From the IMG/VR virus record IMGVR_UViG_3300033997_000243, positions 124,001 to 188,000 of that record: DNA of 64,000 nt. One strand, written 5' to 3'. Origin of the DNA: a virus. Below are positions 26,774 through 35,330 of this stretch, in pieces. The notes below the pieces were generated by a model. That model was not told the DNA's origin. It saw only the letters and a program-made list of their open reading frames with translations, and searched no databases. A program made the translations under genes and the position numbers. Position 1 is the first letter of the stretch; the number at the start of each line of letters is the position of its first letter.

Positions 26774-26814
26774 TTAACTAGAGTAGTTAATTTTGGACAC
26801 TCAAAAGAATGCCC
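26774..26814 (-). repeat. Two adjacent stem-loops in a leader
   Basis: On the minus strand GGGCATTC TTTT GAGTGTCC (8 pairs, two wobble) begins 12 nt after the upstream stop, followed by TTAACTA CTC TAGTTAA (7 perfect pairs). Their position after a stop resembles the H1-H4 stem-loop family, but the sequences differ. No T run, so not a typical terminator. Confidence 0.55.
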
Positions 26815-26826
26815 AATCAAAATACA

Positions 26827-27021
26827 CTAAGGTTGAACTTTTAGAAAGCCGTACTTTTCAATAGCGGCAATTCGTTCGGGTGTAAAATCGCCAGAAACTT
26901 TCTTCAAGCTTGGTGGATTTGTACTCAAGACTTCGGCAACTTCTACACTACTGCCGTCATTGAAGTCGTATCGCCACACAGCACCTTGTAAGTGCGTATC
27001 TTCGATTACCATTAATTGCAT
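26827..27021 (-). CDS. Small hypothetical protein
   Basis: 64 residues, ATG preceded by AAGGGGAAA. N-terminal strands (MVIEDTHLQGAVWRYDFNDGS) then a short helix (PERIAAIEKYGF); a compact alpha/beta miniprotein. No family recognised. Confidence 0.8.
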   Translation of the reverse strand: MQLMVIEDTHLQGAVWRYDFNDGSSVEVAEVLSTNPPSLKKVSGDFTPERIAAIEKYGFLKVQP

Positions 27022-27039
27022 TTATTTCCCCTTATCAAT

Positions 27040-27261
27040 TTAATTAGGTTTGGTTTGATAAACCCAATGTTTAATAGAAATGATGAACTTTTTAATGCTC
27101 TTACTTTCCCAGTACCATTCATGTAGAGCAACAAAAAGTTGTCCGAGTTTACCCAACACTGTAAACGCGAATAAAAATATACCTAATAGTGCAAAAGGAA
27201 ACAGCATTGCAAAATAACGCATTACAAATTTACATTTCCAGACAAAACTTTTTTCTTTCAT
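27040..27261 (-). CDS. Small membrane protein
   Basis: 73 residues, ATG preceded by GGAGTAACCGCT, nearly the same leader as the gene at 25911. One long or two short hydrophobic segments (about 12-40) between basic ends (MKEKSFVWKCK and KSIKKFIISIKHW). Probably inner membrane. No family recognised. Confidence 0.82.
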   Translation of the reverse strand: MKEKSFVWKCKFVMRYFAMLFPFALLGIFLFAFTVLGKLGQLFVALHEWYWESKSIKKFIISIKHWVYQTKPN

Positions 27262-27297
27262 AGCGGTTACTCCGGTAACAGGTTGAAAAGATTAAGA

Positions 27298-27663
27298 CTA
27301 ATCACGTTCTTCATAGTATTGTTTGCGTGGAAAAGCTTTTGGTGTTATCCAGTAACCATCTTCGCAAACATCCCAGTCGGTATAGATCGTTGTTCTTACA
27401 TCACAAAGACTAACAAACTTTTCTTTGTGTTCTGGAACAAGGTTAAACAGCGGAATCCATTCGCTCGTTGTTCTCAAGTAAACGAATTCAAGTTCTGCCC
27501 AACCTTCGACCTTCAGTAAATCTTCTTTGAGAAAGTGTGAAGTCTGCAAAGGAACTTGAGTACCTTTCATGTTTACGCGCAAAAATGGACTGTCATCTAG
27601 TTCAAGATCGTTTACGATTTGAGCCAGTGTATATCTTTTGCCAGTGATTGGAAATTGTTTCAT
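27298..27663 (-). CDS. Hypothetical protein
   Basis: 121 residues, ATG preceded by GAGGATAAT. Beta-rich, Trp-containing, with an alternating pattern around residues 40-80; the end is basic and aromatic (FPRKQYYEERD). No family recognised. Confidence 0.84.
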   Translation of the reverse strand: MKQFPITGKRYTLAQIVNDLELDDSPFLRVNMKGTQVPLQTSHFLKEDLLKVEGWAELEFVYLRTTSEWIPLFNLVPEHKEKFVSLCDVRTTIYTDWDVCEDGYWITPKAFPRKQYYEERD

Positions 27664-27670
27664 ATTATCC

Positions 27671-28012
27671 TCACTTTAAAATTGAATTAATAGCAGCATC
27701 CATTTCTTTTTGCGCTGCCAATAAATTTTTAGTCTGATCTATCTGAAGCCACAAATAGCCGACCAACAGTTTTACCAACTTTTCTATGTTTTCATTGACA
27801 GCCTTGGATTTTCCCTTGCTGCCACAATGATTAGTTAAGTACGAGCGAACAACCGATCTTGCAGAACTAAAAATAAGATCTTGCGAAAGTTCGTCAATAG
27901 TTGACGCCTTTGTCAATAACGCAACCGCTTTTAAATCAGTGCATAACGCATTGTACATAAAGCTGATAGCGTCTGAATATTCAAACTTTTCTTCTTTAAC
28001 TAAAGATACCAT
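27671..28012 (-). CDS. Small helical protein behind promoter P2
   Basis: 113 residues. AAGGAAAGC precedes the ATG at 28012; the frame stays open upstream only through the promoter, whose translation (ending SSFCYNGY) mirrors that seen at the 23.4-kb promoter. Helical throughout. First gene of the unit driven by P2. No family recognised. Confidence 0.84.
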   Translation of the reverse strand: MVSLVKEEKFEYSDAISFMYNALCTDLKAVALLTKASTIDELSQDLIFSSARSVVRSYLTNHCGSKGKSKAVNENIEKLVKLLVGYLWLQIDQTKNLLAAQKEMDAAINSILK

Positions 28013-28039
28013 AATTGCTTTCCTTGTTTGCTCTAACTT

Positions 28040-28103
28040 GTAGCCATTATAGCAAAAACTGCTTGTCCCATCAATGGGTATTTTTGACACACTTGGATCA
28101 ATT
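28040..28103 (-). promoter_or_regulatory. Promoter P2 of a four-member family
   Basis: TGCTATAAT with TATAAT at 28046-28051, TTGATG at the -35 position with 17-bp spacing, and the upstream block GTGTCAAAAATA preceded by TTGATCCAA. The spacer holds CCCATTGATGGG, a short hairpin. The stop codon of the acetyltransferase gene lies inside the upstream block. Confidence 0.85.
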
Positions 28104-28520
28104 GGCGCTGTTTAACCAGTTATACACAATAAACTTTTCATCCAACTTTCTAAAGAACTTTTCAGTTCCTTGAGTTCCGACCGTACCAAACAGCTTATGC
28201 TTTTGTTTTGGCCTTGGTAAATATTCAAACATTTTTCTAGCGATACCAAGACCTCTAAATTTGCCACGCATAAAGAAATGATGATATAGACTGTAAATTG
28301 ATCTATTCTTTGACCTAAAGGTTTCTCTGTATAGTATTCCAACTGGTATATCATCAATAAAGGCCAAAACTATTTCTTTCTTTATGTCTTTCGGTTGTTC
28401 TTCATTTACTATGTTCCGCAGATTTTTAATTAGCTGCCAACCATTAACATACAATCTATGCTTAATAGCTAGTTCCGCGCCTTTAACCAGATTTTCGTTT
28501 TCAAAGATTTTTAATTCCAT
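28098..28520 (-). CDS. GNAT-family N-acetyltransferase
   Basis: 140 residues starting MELKIFENE; TTGGAAAAATC precedes the ATG, and a terminator lies in the longer frame. EIVLAFIDDIPVGILY forms the central strands, then GKFRGLGIARKMF is the R/Q-x-x-G-x-G/A acetyl-CoA-binding loop and helix, and KFFRKLDEKFIVYNW the closing unit. GNAT enzymes transfer acetyl groups to amines or proteins; the substrate cannot be inferred. Last gene before promoter P2. Confidence 0.82.
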   Translation of the reverse strand: MELKIFENENLVKGAELAIKHRLYVNGWQLIKNLRNIVNEEQPKDIKKEIVLAFIDDIPVGILYRETFRSKNRSIYSLYHHFFMRGKFRGLGIARKMFEYLPRPKQKHKLFGTVGTQGTEKFFRKLDEKFIVYNWLNSAN

Positions 28521-28534
28521 GATTTTTCCAAACG

Positions 28535-28557
28535 AAAAAGGCAGCCGAAGCTGCCTT
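28535..28557 (-). terminator. Strong intrinsic terminator
   Basis: GGCAGCTTCGGCTGCC with UUCG tetraloop followed by TTTTTCG on the minus strand, after the deaminase gene. One of the best terminators in the window; it separates the deaminase-containing genes from the acetyltransferase gene. Confidence 0.88.
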
Positions 28558-28561
28558 ATAA

Positions 28562-29536
28562 TCAACAAATTTTAAGTGAAGGCTCTTTTGTATCTACAGC
28601 CACGAATAATTGAAAAACACTATTGAAACCAACAACCATTACTATGCCATTGGCTAAACGCATTTTAAACACAACATCCAATACAGCTGGTGGATCTTCA
28701 CCAATGCTTTTGTTATTTATTTCAAAAGCAGCATCTTTCATAGTTCCGTAAGTTTTTGCACGTTCCTTTAAAAGTTCGGCCACACTGATCATTCCGTAGC
28801 GCAAACTACGATAACGACTTGCGCCATAATAAGCTGGATTCATTTCATCACAAAATTCACCAAAATCTTCTTCTGGCTTGTACAAGGTTGCACCTCGAAC
28901 AAACAAGTTAAGTTCATTCAAGTCCTTTTTGTCCAACATGGCCACATGAGCTGCTGTAATAAAATTTTGAATGCGTAACAGAAAGTTTTGTTGGAATCTG
29001 CTAACCATAAGTTCAAACTTTATTTGATCTTGAGTTTCCAACAATTCGCTTATACGCATGGCACTCACTTGTTCCCAAGTAATTCCAGCTTCATCAAGTA
29101 ACTCTAAACCTGCTTGCACTCTGTAACTGTCAACAAAAATAACGTGGTCAATTTTACCAGTTTTGATGATCGCTTGTGAGCAGTTAATACAAGGCGTACT
29201 CATGACCAACATTACACAACGGCCAAACTTTTCAACAGATTTGTTGCGATGTGATCTGTGTGGTATGTTTGAGAAGTTTGCTTTTTTAATAGCATTTATT
29301 TCACTGTGAATAACTTCAGGCAGTGTAATTCCATCAACTTCAAACACATGATCTGATCCGCTGGCAACTCCATTGCAGCCATCACTTAAAATCTGCCAAA
29401 CTTGACCAGTAGTATGCTGAAGAATAATACTACCCATTTTCTTTCGCGTAACCTTGCTACGCTGTGCCGCAACAAACATATCCAGCACATAAGTTTTCAG
29501 CGTTGGAAATTGTTGTAGATATGAAAGTTTAGTCAC
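28562..29536 (-). CDS. dCMP-deaminase-like protein with long C-terminus
   Basis: 324 residues, GTG start with GGAGAATC upstream. Residues about 20-150 follow the cytidine/deoxycytidylate deaminase pattern: SDGCNGVASG, then zinc ligand and proton shuttle in HSEINAIKKA (H77, E79), PCINC (C116, C119), then GKIDHVIFV and a conserved helix. The Ser replacing Ala in HAE is unusual but seen. dCMP deaminases supply dUMP for dTMP synthesis, useful to a phage. The last 140-170 residues are unlike the known family and may be an extra domain. Confidence 0.85.
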   Translation of the reverse strand: MTKLSYLQQFPTLKTYVLDMFVAAQRSKVTRKKMGSIILQHTTGQVWQILSDGCNGVASGSDHVFEVDGITLPEVIHSEINAIKKANFSNIPHRSHRNKSVEKFGRCVMLVMSTPCINCSQAIIKTGKIDHVIFVDSYRVQAGLELLDEAGITWEQVSAMRISELLETQDQIKFELMVSRFQQNFLLRIQNFITAAHVAMLDKKDLNELNLFVRGATLYKPEEDFGEFCDEMNPAYYGASRYRSLRYGMISVAELLKERAKTYGTMKDAAFEINNKSIGEDPPAVLDVVFKMRLANGIVMVVGFNSVFQLFVAVDTKEPSLKIC

Positions 29537-30078
29537 ACTGATTCTCCAATGACAACATCAAGTTTAATACGTTCCGGTGTCGGTAGCGGATCGTACATGA
29601 AATCAATTGAGATCAAACAATCGCCATCTTTCGTCATATTGGCTCGATTTGCATCAGTCCAAGTTAAAGAACTTTGCATATCAAATGTGTAAAGAATTAT
29701 ATCTCTGATTTGAGATCTACGTGAAGCAATTCTTCTGGTATCTACTGGAACACTAACGAAGGTTACGCGATTCCAATCTATTTGACCTACTTTACGCTCA
29801 ACATAAAGCTTAAGCTGCTTAAGAGCGTTATCTCGTGTCGTGGGAAAATAATTAATAAGCAAATAAATTCTTTTCCCTGTACGAAACGAGTCCAAGTGTA
29901 GCTTGTTAAGGACAACCATAGTTGGACAATCGAAGGCTATGGCTGAATGTGTACTCATATCAACTATGGGAAATTCATCGAAAGTTGTCAGTGGAGGATA
30001 AACCAGATTTTGTACATCCCAAAACCGCAATTTACTTTTGCTGGACTCTAAATGAAAAAGATTAATATCTGAACTCAT
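29533..30078 (-). CDS. Hypothetical protein
   Basis: 181 residues, ATG preceded by AAGGAATTAC, overlapping the deaminase gene by 4 bp (GTGA). Alpha/beta; the core has strands TMVVLNKLHL, RIYLLINYF and VTFVSVPVD with a basic DTRRIASRRSQIRD patch. Co-translation suggests a link to the deaminase; nature unknown. Confidence 0.86.
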   Translation of the reverse strand: MSSDINLFHLESSKSKLRFWDVQNLVYPPLTTFDEFPIVDMSTHSAIAFDCPTMVVLNKLHLDSFRTGKRIYLLINYFPTTRDNALKQLKLYVERKVGQIDWNRVTFVSVPVDTRRIASRRSQIRDIILYTFDMQSSLTWTDANRANMTKDGDCLISIDFMYDPLPTPERIKLDVVIGESV

Positions 30079-30087
30079 TGTAATTCC

Positions 30088-31032
30088 TTAAACAGAATGT
30101 TTTTCAACATATTTATTGAACATATTGCCAATACAGCTTGATAGCACTGAGATCAGCGCAAAAAAGTTTACCAGTAAATACTTCAATAAATACACAGGCC
30201 AGAATACAGAAATCATGAAAAAATCAACATTGGTTTTATTCGGATCTAACACTAGATTAGATCTTAATTTAATGATCAATTTATCCATAACAACATTATT
30301 GTGTAAGCAATAAAGCCATGTACAGGCAAGCGTGTCTTTGTTATGGCTTTCGTATTTAGGATAAAGATGGGAAAACGGATTGTCGAACATTGGCTTTTCA
30401 GAATTGGCTTTGATGCCAGCTGGCCCGCGCACATCATACTGAGAATTAAAGCCTACGCTGTTACCGTGGGTTTCATCTATTGGTAAAAATACTTTCCATC
30501 TTTCGTGTGATATTGAACTGTGAGTATCTATAGTAAAATCATCAAACTTCGATACTTCAAGAATTCCGCTGGCTTCAATTTTTGTCAAAACAAAAGACAA
30601 ATGTTTAAGACTCAAGGATCTTAAATCTGCGAACGAGTTAATTGCGAATCCAAGTTCGGCAGCAGCTTGATCTAACGTATCTTTCAAATACTTCTTGTGC
30701 TTGTGTATAAGGTGAGATAATACTAAAAGTGGAGAAGCAATCATGGCGCATATATAAAATAATACGCTGAATATAAAAACCTTCAAATCAAATTCTGTGA
30801 TTTCTGCAACCACTATTTCATGAGTAACTTCCAACCAAGCTAACCAGCAAGCTACTGATAAAAATATGCACAGTTGAATCAAATTTGGTTTGCTATCAAA
30901 TCTGATTGATTTGATTTTGCCGGAACGATCATTTTTAAGCCAAGCCAGAGGATAAGCTGGCTGAATATGATGCAGTGCTATAAGCAAAAATATTATGCCG
31001 AAAACAAAAACGGTTATACTGAAGATGTTCAT
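30088..31032 (-). CDS. Membrane protein with large soluble domain
   Basis: 314 residues, ATG preceded by GGAGGTC. Three N-terminal membrane segments (about 4-22, 50-66, 84-108) and a hydrophobic C-terminal region (about 273-302), with a soluble middle of about 150 residues. Orientation unclear. No family recognised. Confidence 0.85.
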   Translation of the reverse strand: MNIFSITVFVFGIIFLLIALHHIQPAYPLAWLKNDRSGKIKSIRFDSKPNLIQLCIFLSVACWLAWLEVTHEIVVAEITEFDLKVFIFSVLFYICAMIASPLLVLSHLIHKHKKYLKDTLDQAAAELGFAINSFADLRSLSLKHLSFVLTKIEASGILEVSKFDDFTIDTHSSISHERWKVFLPIDETHGNSVGFNSQYDVRGPAGIKANSEKPMFDNPFSHLYPKYESHNKDTLACTWLYCLHNNVVMDKLIIKLRSNLVLDPNKTNVDFFMISVFWPVYLLKYLLVNFFALISVLSSCIGNMFNKYVEKHSV

Positions 31033-31415
31033 TAGACCTCCATTATTCTGGATTGTAGTATCAAAAAGTTTTGAGTTAGTGCATCACATTTCACAACTTT
31101 AGAAATAATCAACAGTTGAAATTCGTGAAGTGCTTCAATGTAGCAAATTCGCTCAAGTGCGGTTCCCGTAAAAAATACTTCAGTTTGTTCCTGCTTAAGC
31201 TTGTCAAGAAAACGAATGTAACCTAGACGCTTGGCCTGAGTTTGAAGCAACTTAGCTTGAACTTTTAACAGTGCTGAAATTCGGGCCTTTCCATTTTGGT
31301 CATTAATTGAATGTTGAGTATAACCAATATTATTTTCCTTTGATGCTACTGGCCCAAATTTTAGGTTATTAGTTAAGTGCGCTTCATCACGCATAGTAAG
31401 ATTAATTTCAGACAC
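31032..31415 (-). CDS. Hypothetical helical protein, GTG start
   Basis: 127 residues starting at GTG, with AAGGGAAAT upstream, overlapping the next gene by 1 bp. From residue 43 it is helical with coiled-coil character (ISALLKVQAKLLQTQAKRLGY). No family recognised. Confidence 0.83.
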   Translation of the reverse strand: MSEINLTMRDEAHLTNNLKFGPVASKENNIGYTQHSINDQNGKARISALLKVQAKLLQTQAKRLGYIRFLDKLKQEQTEVFFTGTALERICYIEALHEFQLLIISKVVKCDALTQNFLILQSRIMEV

Positions 31416-31416
31416 A

Positions 31417-32001
31417 CTATTTCCCTTTTAATTTACTGGCAAGGTACTTTTTGTTTTTCTCGGACATTCCTTTGAAATCAAGCTCTATACGAGAAGCTAC
31501 TTTATTATAAAAGTACGCTTTGTAGTAAAGCAAAGTATCTTTACCATAATTGGTGGAATCTTTTTTGGAACCAAGAACATTTAGAATTCTCTTTATAGCC
31601 AGTTCAGGATCTGAGGGCCATATCATACCGAAAATATAATTCCATACATCTGAGATACTACCATACGCCTTACCCGCAAACATGCTAAAGCCCATAGCGT
31701 TGATAGACCATTCTGCCCAACAATCAAATTGATCAGACTTCTTAAATCTGTTCACCAAGAATAAGTGCATTGATTCACCTGAAGCTCCAGACAACTCTTT
31801 TTCTGGATCTCCACCATAATCATCTACGCTTAGTTGTTGATAATAGAAAAATGCTTCGGGCCTTTCCCCTACATCATAATCGTATTTTTTATTGCCAGAT
31901 TTTGCGTAGTGAGCAACATCAAAAGGTTTCGGCTTTAATTTTTCAAGATGCTTGAGTAATATAACTAAAGGTAAAACATTGACAGTGATTTTGTCTTTCA
32001 T
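31417..32001 (-). CDS. Hypothetical protein
   Basis: 194 residues starting MKDKITVNVLPL; GGTGGACAA precedes the ATG at 32001, and the longer frame (to 32085) would overlap the neighbouring membrane gene by 58 bp. Soluble, aromatic-rich alpha/beta protein with basic end (KNKKYLASKLKGK). No family recognised. Confidence 0.85.
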   Translation of the reverse strand: MKDKITVNVLPLVILLKHLEKLKPKPFDVAHYAKSGNKKYDYDVGERPEAFFYYQQLSVDDYGGDPEKELSGASGESMHLFLVNRFKKSDQFDCWAEWSINAMGFSMFAGKAYGSISDVWNYIFGMIWPSDPELAIKRILNVLGSKKDSTNYGKDTLLYYKAYFYNKVASRIELDFKGMSEKNKKYLASKLKGK

Positions 32002-32027
32002 AGATTTGTCCACCAAATAAGTTAATA

Positions 32028-32372
32028 TTAATTTTTCGACACCACTCGTACTTCTTTCAAATTTATGCCAAGTGTTTCGGCACAAGTAGCTAGATTACCG
32101 TTAGCCTTTTGCAGTAAAGTTTGACCATGCTTAGAATGCAATACAACAGCATCAGTTATCGGCAAGCAACTGAAATGCGTGTACTCAACATCAAGCTTTT
32201 GCAGTTCCAGTATTTGAGAACCTAACACGTTTTTATTACGAATCATCTTTTCGTACTGAGTGCTTTCCATGTAATTAAGTGCAATGTAGGTAATTACAGT
32301 TGTCACTAACATGAGCAGTAAAACTAGAACACCGCCCAACGCAAAATGAGCTGCTTTATCTTTCTTTTCCAT
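32028..32372 (-). CDS. Single-pass membrane protein
   Basis: 114 residues, ATG preceded by GAGGAATT. Basic start, one strong membrane segment (about 9-33, GGVLVLLLMLVTTVITYIAL), then about 80 residues with two cysteines that could form a disulphide if periplasmic. Overall resembles LemA-type or spanin-like topology, but neither is supported by motif. No family recognised. Confidence 0.82.
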   Translation of the reverse strand: MEKKDKAAHFALGGVLVLLLMLVTTVITYIALNYMESTQYEKMIRNKNVLGSQILELQKLDVEYTHFSCLPITDAVVLHSKHGQTLLQKANGNLATCAETLGINLKEVRVVSKN

Positions 32373-32378
32373 AATTCC

Positions 32379-33254
32379 TCACTTAGATTCTGTAAAAACT
32401 GGAAGTTTAAGTCTAAAAGAATCGTGTATTTTCTTTATCAGATTAAAAATGTCCTCACTTATACACGAACTAAAAATGTTTTCCACGTACTTGAGACTTT
32501 CGCTGTCCAATGATTTGCAATTTCTTGCGTAACGTAAAAATAATTCTGTTTTATTGTGCGGGATTTCTCCACCACGAACCAAATTTCTTTTACGTAAGTG
32601 ATGAAGAATCTGAGTAATGAAATAAATAGGTTTATTTAATCTCAGGCCGCATTCTTCAATAAAACGATCACTAAAAGAAAAGTTGTCAAATAAATCAGGC
32701 AATTTGAATAATGCACTGATTAAAACATCTAAATCCATGCGCTTAGGCGTAGACCAATTGAAAATAGACAAAGCAGGTTTAAGCTGTGGAATGTCAGACA
32801 TTAAACTTGTTACCATCCACCATGATAAGCGATTTACAGTTTTATAGTCCACTAGATGTAAATGTGTGTCATGATGTTTACGTATAAAATTCAAGACTTC
32901 ATCTGTACTAAAGCTGTTAAGAACTTTTCCATCTATCAAAGAAACAGCTATTCCACGATAGAAGGACTTTTCAAATTTGGTATCAGATTCCTTAAGTGCC
33001 TTTACCATCAATCCAAATACAAAATCAAAGTATTCTTTTTGAGCCTTTTGTTTCTCACCGGACTTGAATTTAACCAAGCTTCCTTGAGTCCAAACCTTGG
33101 CCGCATCCAAGTCTTTTCGACGAACCCAAGATAAATTGTACTCTTCATTTTGCTTAAAAAGATTCAGGCCACCAGCTAACAAAATAGTCAGTTTTATTTC
33201 CGGCGATAAAAAATGAATGTTATCTACAAAGCCTTTTTTGCTGTATGCAGTCAT
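32379..33254 (-). CDS. Hypothetical helical protein
   Basis: 291 residues, ATG preceded by AGAGGTTTA. Predominantly helical and basic, with two His residues in KHHDTHLH near residue 127 that could bind metal but lack partner motifs. No family recognised. Confidence 0.87.
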   Translation of the reverse strand: MTAYSKKGFVDNIHFLSPEIKLTILLAGGLNLFKQNEEYNLSWVRRKDLDAAKVWTQGSLVKFKSGEKQKAQKEYFDFVFGLMVKALKESDTKFEKSFYRGIAVSLIDGKVLNSFSTDEVLNFIRKHHDTHLHLVDYKTVNRLSWWMVTSLMSDIPQLKPALSIFNWSTPKRMDLDVLISALFKLPDLFDNFSFSDRFIEECGLRLNKPIYFITQILHHLRKRNLVRGGEIPHNKTELFLRYARNCKSLDSESLKYVENIFSSCISEDIFNLIKKIHDSFRLKLPVFTESK

Positions 33255-33255
33255 G

Positions 33256-33831
33256 TTAAACCTCTTGAGGCCATTTTAAGTATAAGAAAATTCTGCGACC
33301 TTGTTGTGAAATTTCAATGGACTGAGTAATATAGTCCTGCAATTCTTTACTGTCCTCTGTTGCCACACAAAGAATCGGCTGATCTTTTCCAACAGGCCAC
33401 TGTGATACGATCATGCTGGCTACAACTTCAACACCATAATCCCATTCCAACAATTGAGCTTCACGCACAACCAAAGTTTGTAACTGATCCATACCAAAAA
33501 TTGGATTAATCTTGTCTTTATCCAAAGACAAATCAAAACGTGCGTGTTCGTTTTCATAGAAAGCTAGTTGACGGCCTTCAAGAACTGCATAATCTCTGTA
33601 CTTTTCGTCATCATCATTGTACTTGAATGCTTTACCTAGATCGCCAGTAATATCATACAAACGACCATCTAAAAGTAAAACTTGGTGAGCTGCTCTATCA
33701 ACAACTTCACCACCGTAAATAGATTGAAGCATACGGGCAAATTTATAACAGCTTCCATTTGTGTAAACAAATTCGGCTCCGCCAAAACTTTCCCGTACAC
33801 TCTTTATAAAATCAAGAATTGGAGGTAACAT
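33256..33831 (-). CDS. Papain-like-fold candidate (Cys28/His49/Asp60)
   Basis: 191 residues, ATG preceded by GGAGAAATT. NGSCYKFARML at about 25-35, AHQVLLLDG at 48-56 and LYDITGDLG at 58-66 give the Cys, His, Asp order of papain or NlpC/P60-like enzymes, and the same GSCYxF/HxxxxxxxxxxYDITG arrangement is known to me in phage proteins of unknown function. A peptidase or acyltransferase role is therefore possible but unproven. The C-terminal 100 residues are extra. Confidence 0.82.
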   Translation of the reverse strand: MLPPILDFIKSVRESFGGAEFVYTNGSCYKFARMLQSIYGGEVVDRAAHQVLLLDGRLYDITGDLGKAFKYNDDDEKYRDYAVLEGRQLAFYENEHARFDLSLDKDKINPIFGMDQLQTLVVREAQLLEWDYGVEVVASMIVSQWPVGKDQPILCVATEDSKELQDYITQSIEISQQGRRIFLYLKWPQEV

Positions 33832-33841
33832 TTAATTTCTC

Positions 33842-33991
33842 CTAACTACTTTTATCGGGATGGCATTTAGCAAACTTTTTATGAATTTCTTCAGCTTGCG
33901 GCTTGCTAACTTGTGTTGGTTGAATTGGCTTGGCGCTAGAATAGTTGGCCAGCCATCTGATCATTTTGTTCATTGCTTTTTCAATTTCCAT
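33842..33991 (-). CDS. Short 49-residue protein
   Basis: Starts MEIEKAMNKMIRWLANY at 33991, overlapping the upstream stop by 11 bp, and ends 10 bp before the papain-like gene's ATG. It fills a 149-bp stretch otherwise without a gene. The end EEIHKKFAKCHPDKSS recalls the HPD-containing J-like helix start, but is too short for a J domain. No ribosome site as strong as its neighbours; gene status likely. Confidence 0.6.
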   Translation of the reverse strand: MEIEKAMNKMIRWLANYSSAKPIQPTQVSKPQAEEIHKKFAKCHPDKSS

Positions 33992-34481
33992 GCTGTACAA
34001 CAACCTGACTTATTCTTAGATCGCCTTGCTGTAGAATAAAGTTTAGAGCGTTTTCTGTGAAAACAATTTTTAAACTAACGCCTTTTACTGACTTAAAGAA
34101 TTCTACTGTCTTAACTTCTTTTGAACTTAACATCAAAGATACTTCGCCATTTTGACATATGGAAAACGAAGGGTAAGAATTTACTGGATTGTGATTTGAA
34201 TCAAATACTTTGATGTTATCAAAATCGTGAAAGTTCTTTTCACTCAAAAGCTCTGATAGAATAAGATGAAATTTTTCATCAGGCACCGAACTCAATCCAC
34301 TGCGAAACATTTCAAGACTTAACGTGTATTTAGAAACCGAATCTTTTACTGAATTTCCATTTCGCCAGTGAACTGAAAATTCACGTTTAAGAATTGATCT
34401 GCTTTGAATGGTTAAGAAAAATACCCAAACCATTACCATTATAAGTAATGTGATTATTACAATGAATGGAGCCATTCTCAA
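33981..34481 (-). CDS. Membrane-anchored hypothetical protein
   Basis: 166 residues; ATG overlaps the upstream stop by 4 bp. One N-terminal membrane segment (about 5-24, FIVIITLLIMVMVWVFFL), the rest a soluble beta-rich domain probably on the periplasmic side. No family recognised. Confidence 0.84.
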   Translation of the reverse strand: MRMAPFIVIITLLIMVMVWVFFLTIQSRSILKREFSVHWRNGNSVKDSVSKYTLSLEMFRSGLSSVPDEKFHLILSELLSEKNFHDFDNIKVFDSNHNPVNSYPSFSICQNGEVSLMLSSKEVKTVEFFKSVKGVSLKIVFTENALNFILQQGDLRISQVVVQHGN

Positions 34482-34903
34482 TCTTCCTCAAGTGGTAATT
34501 CGCGTTGCGGAACAAGTTCACTATCTTTATACATTTGCTTTAATAAAGCTACATTGAAATCTGCGATTTCTTTCATGCGAGTAACCAAGAAATTTCTCAA
34601 AGGCATTATGGTGATACATTTACCATCATCCAAATATTCGTATCTTTCGCTATAGCGAGGATCGTCCTCTGAGTTCCATACGCACATTCCCATGTAATTA
34701 ATCACTACTTCATCTGAAGAGTGAACAACAACCGTTAAACCAAAATCTCCGTTCATAGGCTCTACGTTTTGCGTGTCAGCTAGTGAAGAAACATCAGGTT
34801 CAGATGCAGTATCATAAATTTCACCGTTTATTTCACTTACTACATCCAACAAATATTTGATGTCTTTGCTTGGGTTCATCAGATTGTCATAGCTGTCATT
34901 CAT
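34478..34903 (-). CDS. Hypothetical acidic protein
   Basis: 141 residues, ATG preceded by GAGAGGCC. Acidic, with a polar N-terminal third and a beta strand region (LTVVVHSSDEVVINYM) before a helical end that finishes acidic (ELPLEED). No family recognised. Confidence 0.84.
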   Translation of the reverse strand: MNDSYDNLMNPSKDIKYLLDVVSEINGEIYDTASEPDVSSLADTQNVEPMNGDFGLTVVVHSSDEVVINYMGMCVWNSEDDPRYSERYEYLDDGKCITIMPLRNFLVTRMKEIADFNVALLKQMYKDSELVPQRELPLEED

Positions 34904-35330
34904 TTCTGGCCTCTCTTATTTCAGACAACAGTTGCGTAAAATATGTTGAGGCACTACGAATATCATCTATTCTTGCATCTGCATACTCTACTAATTCTAC
35001 TAAATTGCGTTGCGTATATCTTTGAACTGGCAATACACCGTCACGCAATATATCACGCGCATCCAACTTAACTTTTTCAGGTAACTTATCATAGCCATTA
35101 CTTTGCAGAATACAAAGGTAAAAAGCTTCATTGACGGCAACCATCGCTTTTGAAAAACAACTGAACCTTAAATATCGTGCATAAATTTGTGATAGTACGG
35201 CAACAAAATTCACTATAACAAATAAAGCAGAAACCACATAACTTGCTTCTAGTGCGTTAACCATATTTTGATACAGTGCTATAGCACACAATAGATAAAG
35301 AATGCCGATAGCAATATTAAACTTAAGCAT
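34896..35330 (-). CDS. Two-helix membrane protein with cytoplasmic tail
   Basis: 144 residues. The start at 35330 is an ATG overlapping the upstream stop by 8 bp (translational coupling); a longer frame would overlap by 80 bp. Two membrane segments (about 3-20 and 29-50), then a helical charged tail (YADARIDDIRSASTYF). No family recognised. Confidence 0.8.
   Translation of the reverse strand: MLKFNIAIGILYLLCAIALYQNMVNALEASYVVSALFVIVNFVAVLSQIYARYLRFSCFSKAMVAVNEAFYLCILQSNGYDKLPEKVKLDARDILRDGVLPVQRYTQRNLVELVEYADARIDDIRSASTYFTQLLSEIREARNE

Noticed and set aside
32028-32372. Spanin or holin role for the small membrane proteins (also 17021, 27040, 40089)
   Set aside because: Topology alone fits, but no endolysin or paired outer-membrane spanin gene is near, so a lysis function is not supported.
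32379-33254. Metal site KHHDTHLH in the 291-residue protein
   Set aside because: The histidines are not part of an HD, HNH or HxH pattern with partner residues elsewhere.
33842-33991. J-domain-like HPD end of the 49-residue protein
   Set aside because: HPDK occurs at the very end with no helices after it, so a DnaJ role cannot be supported.
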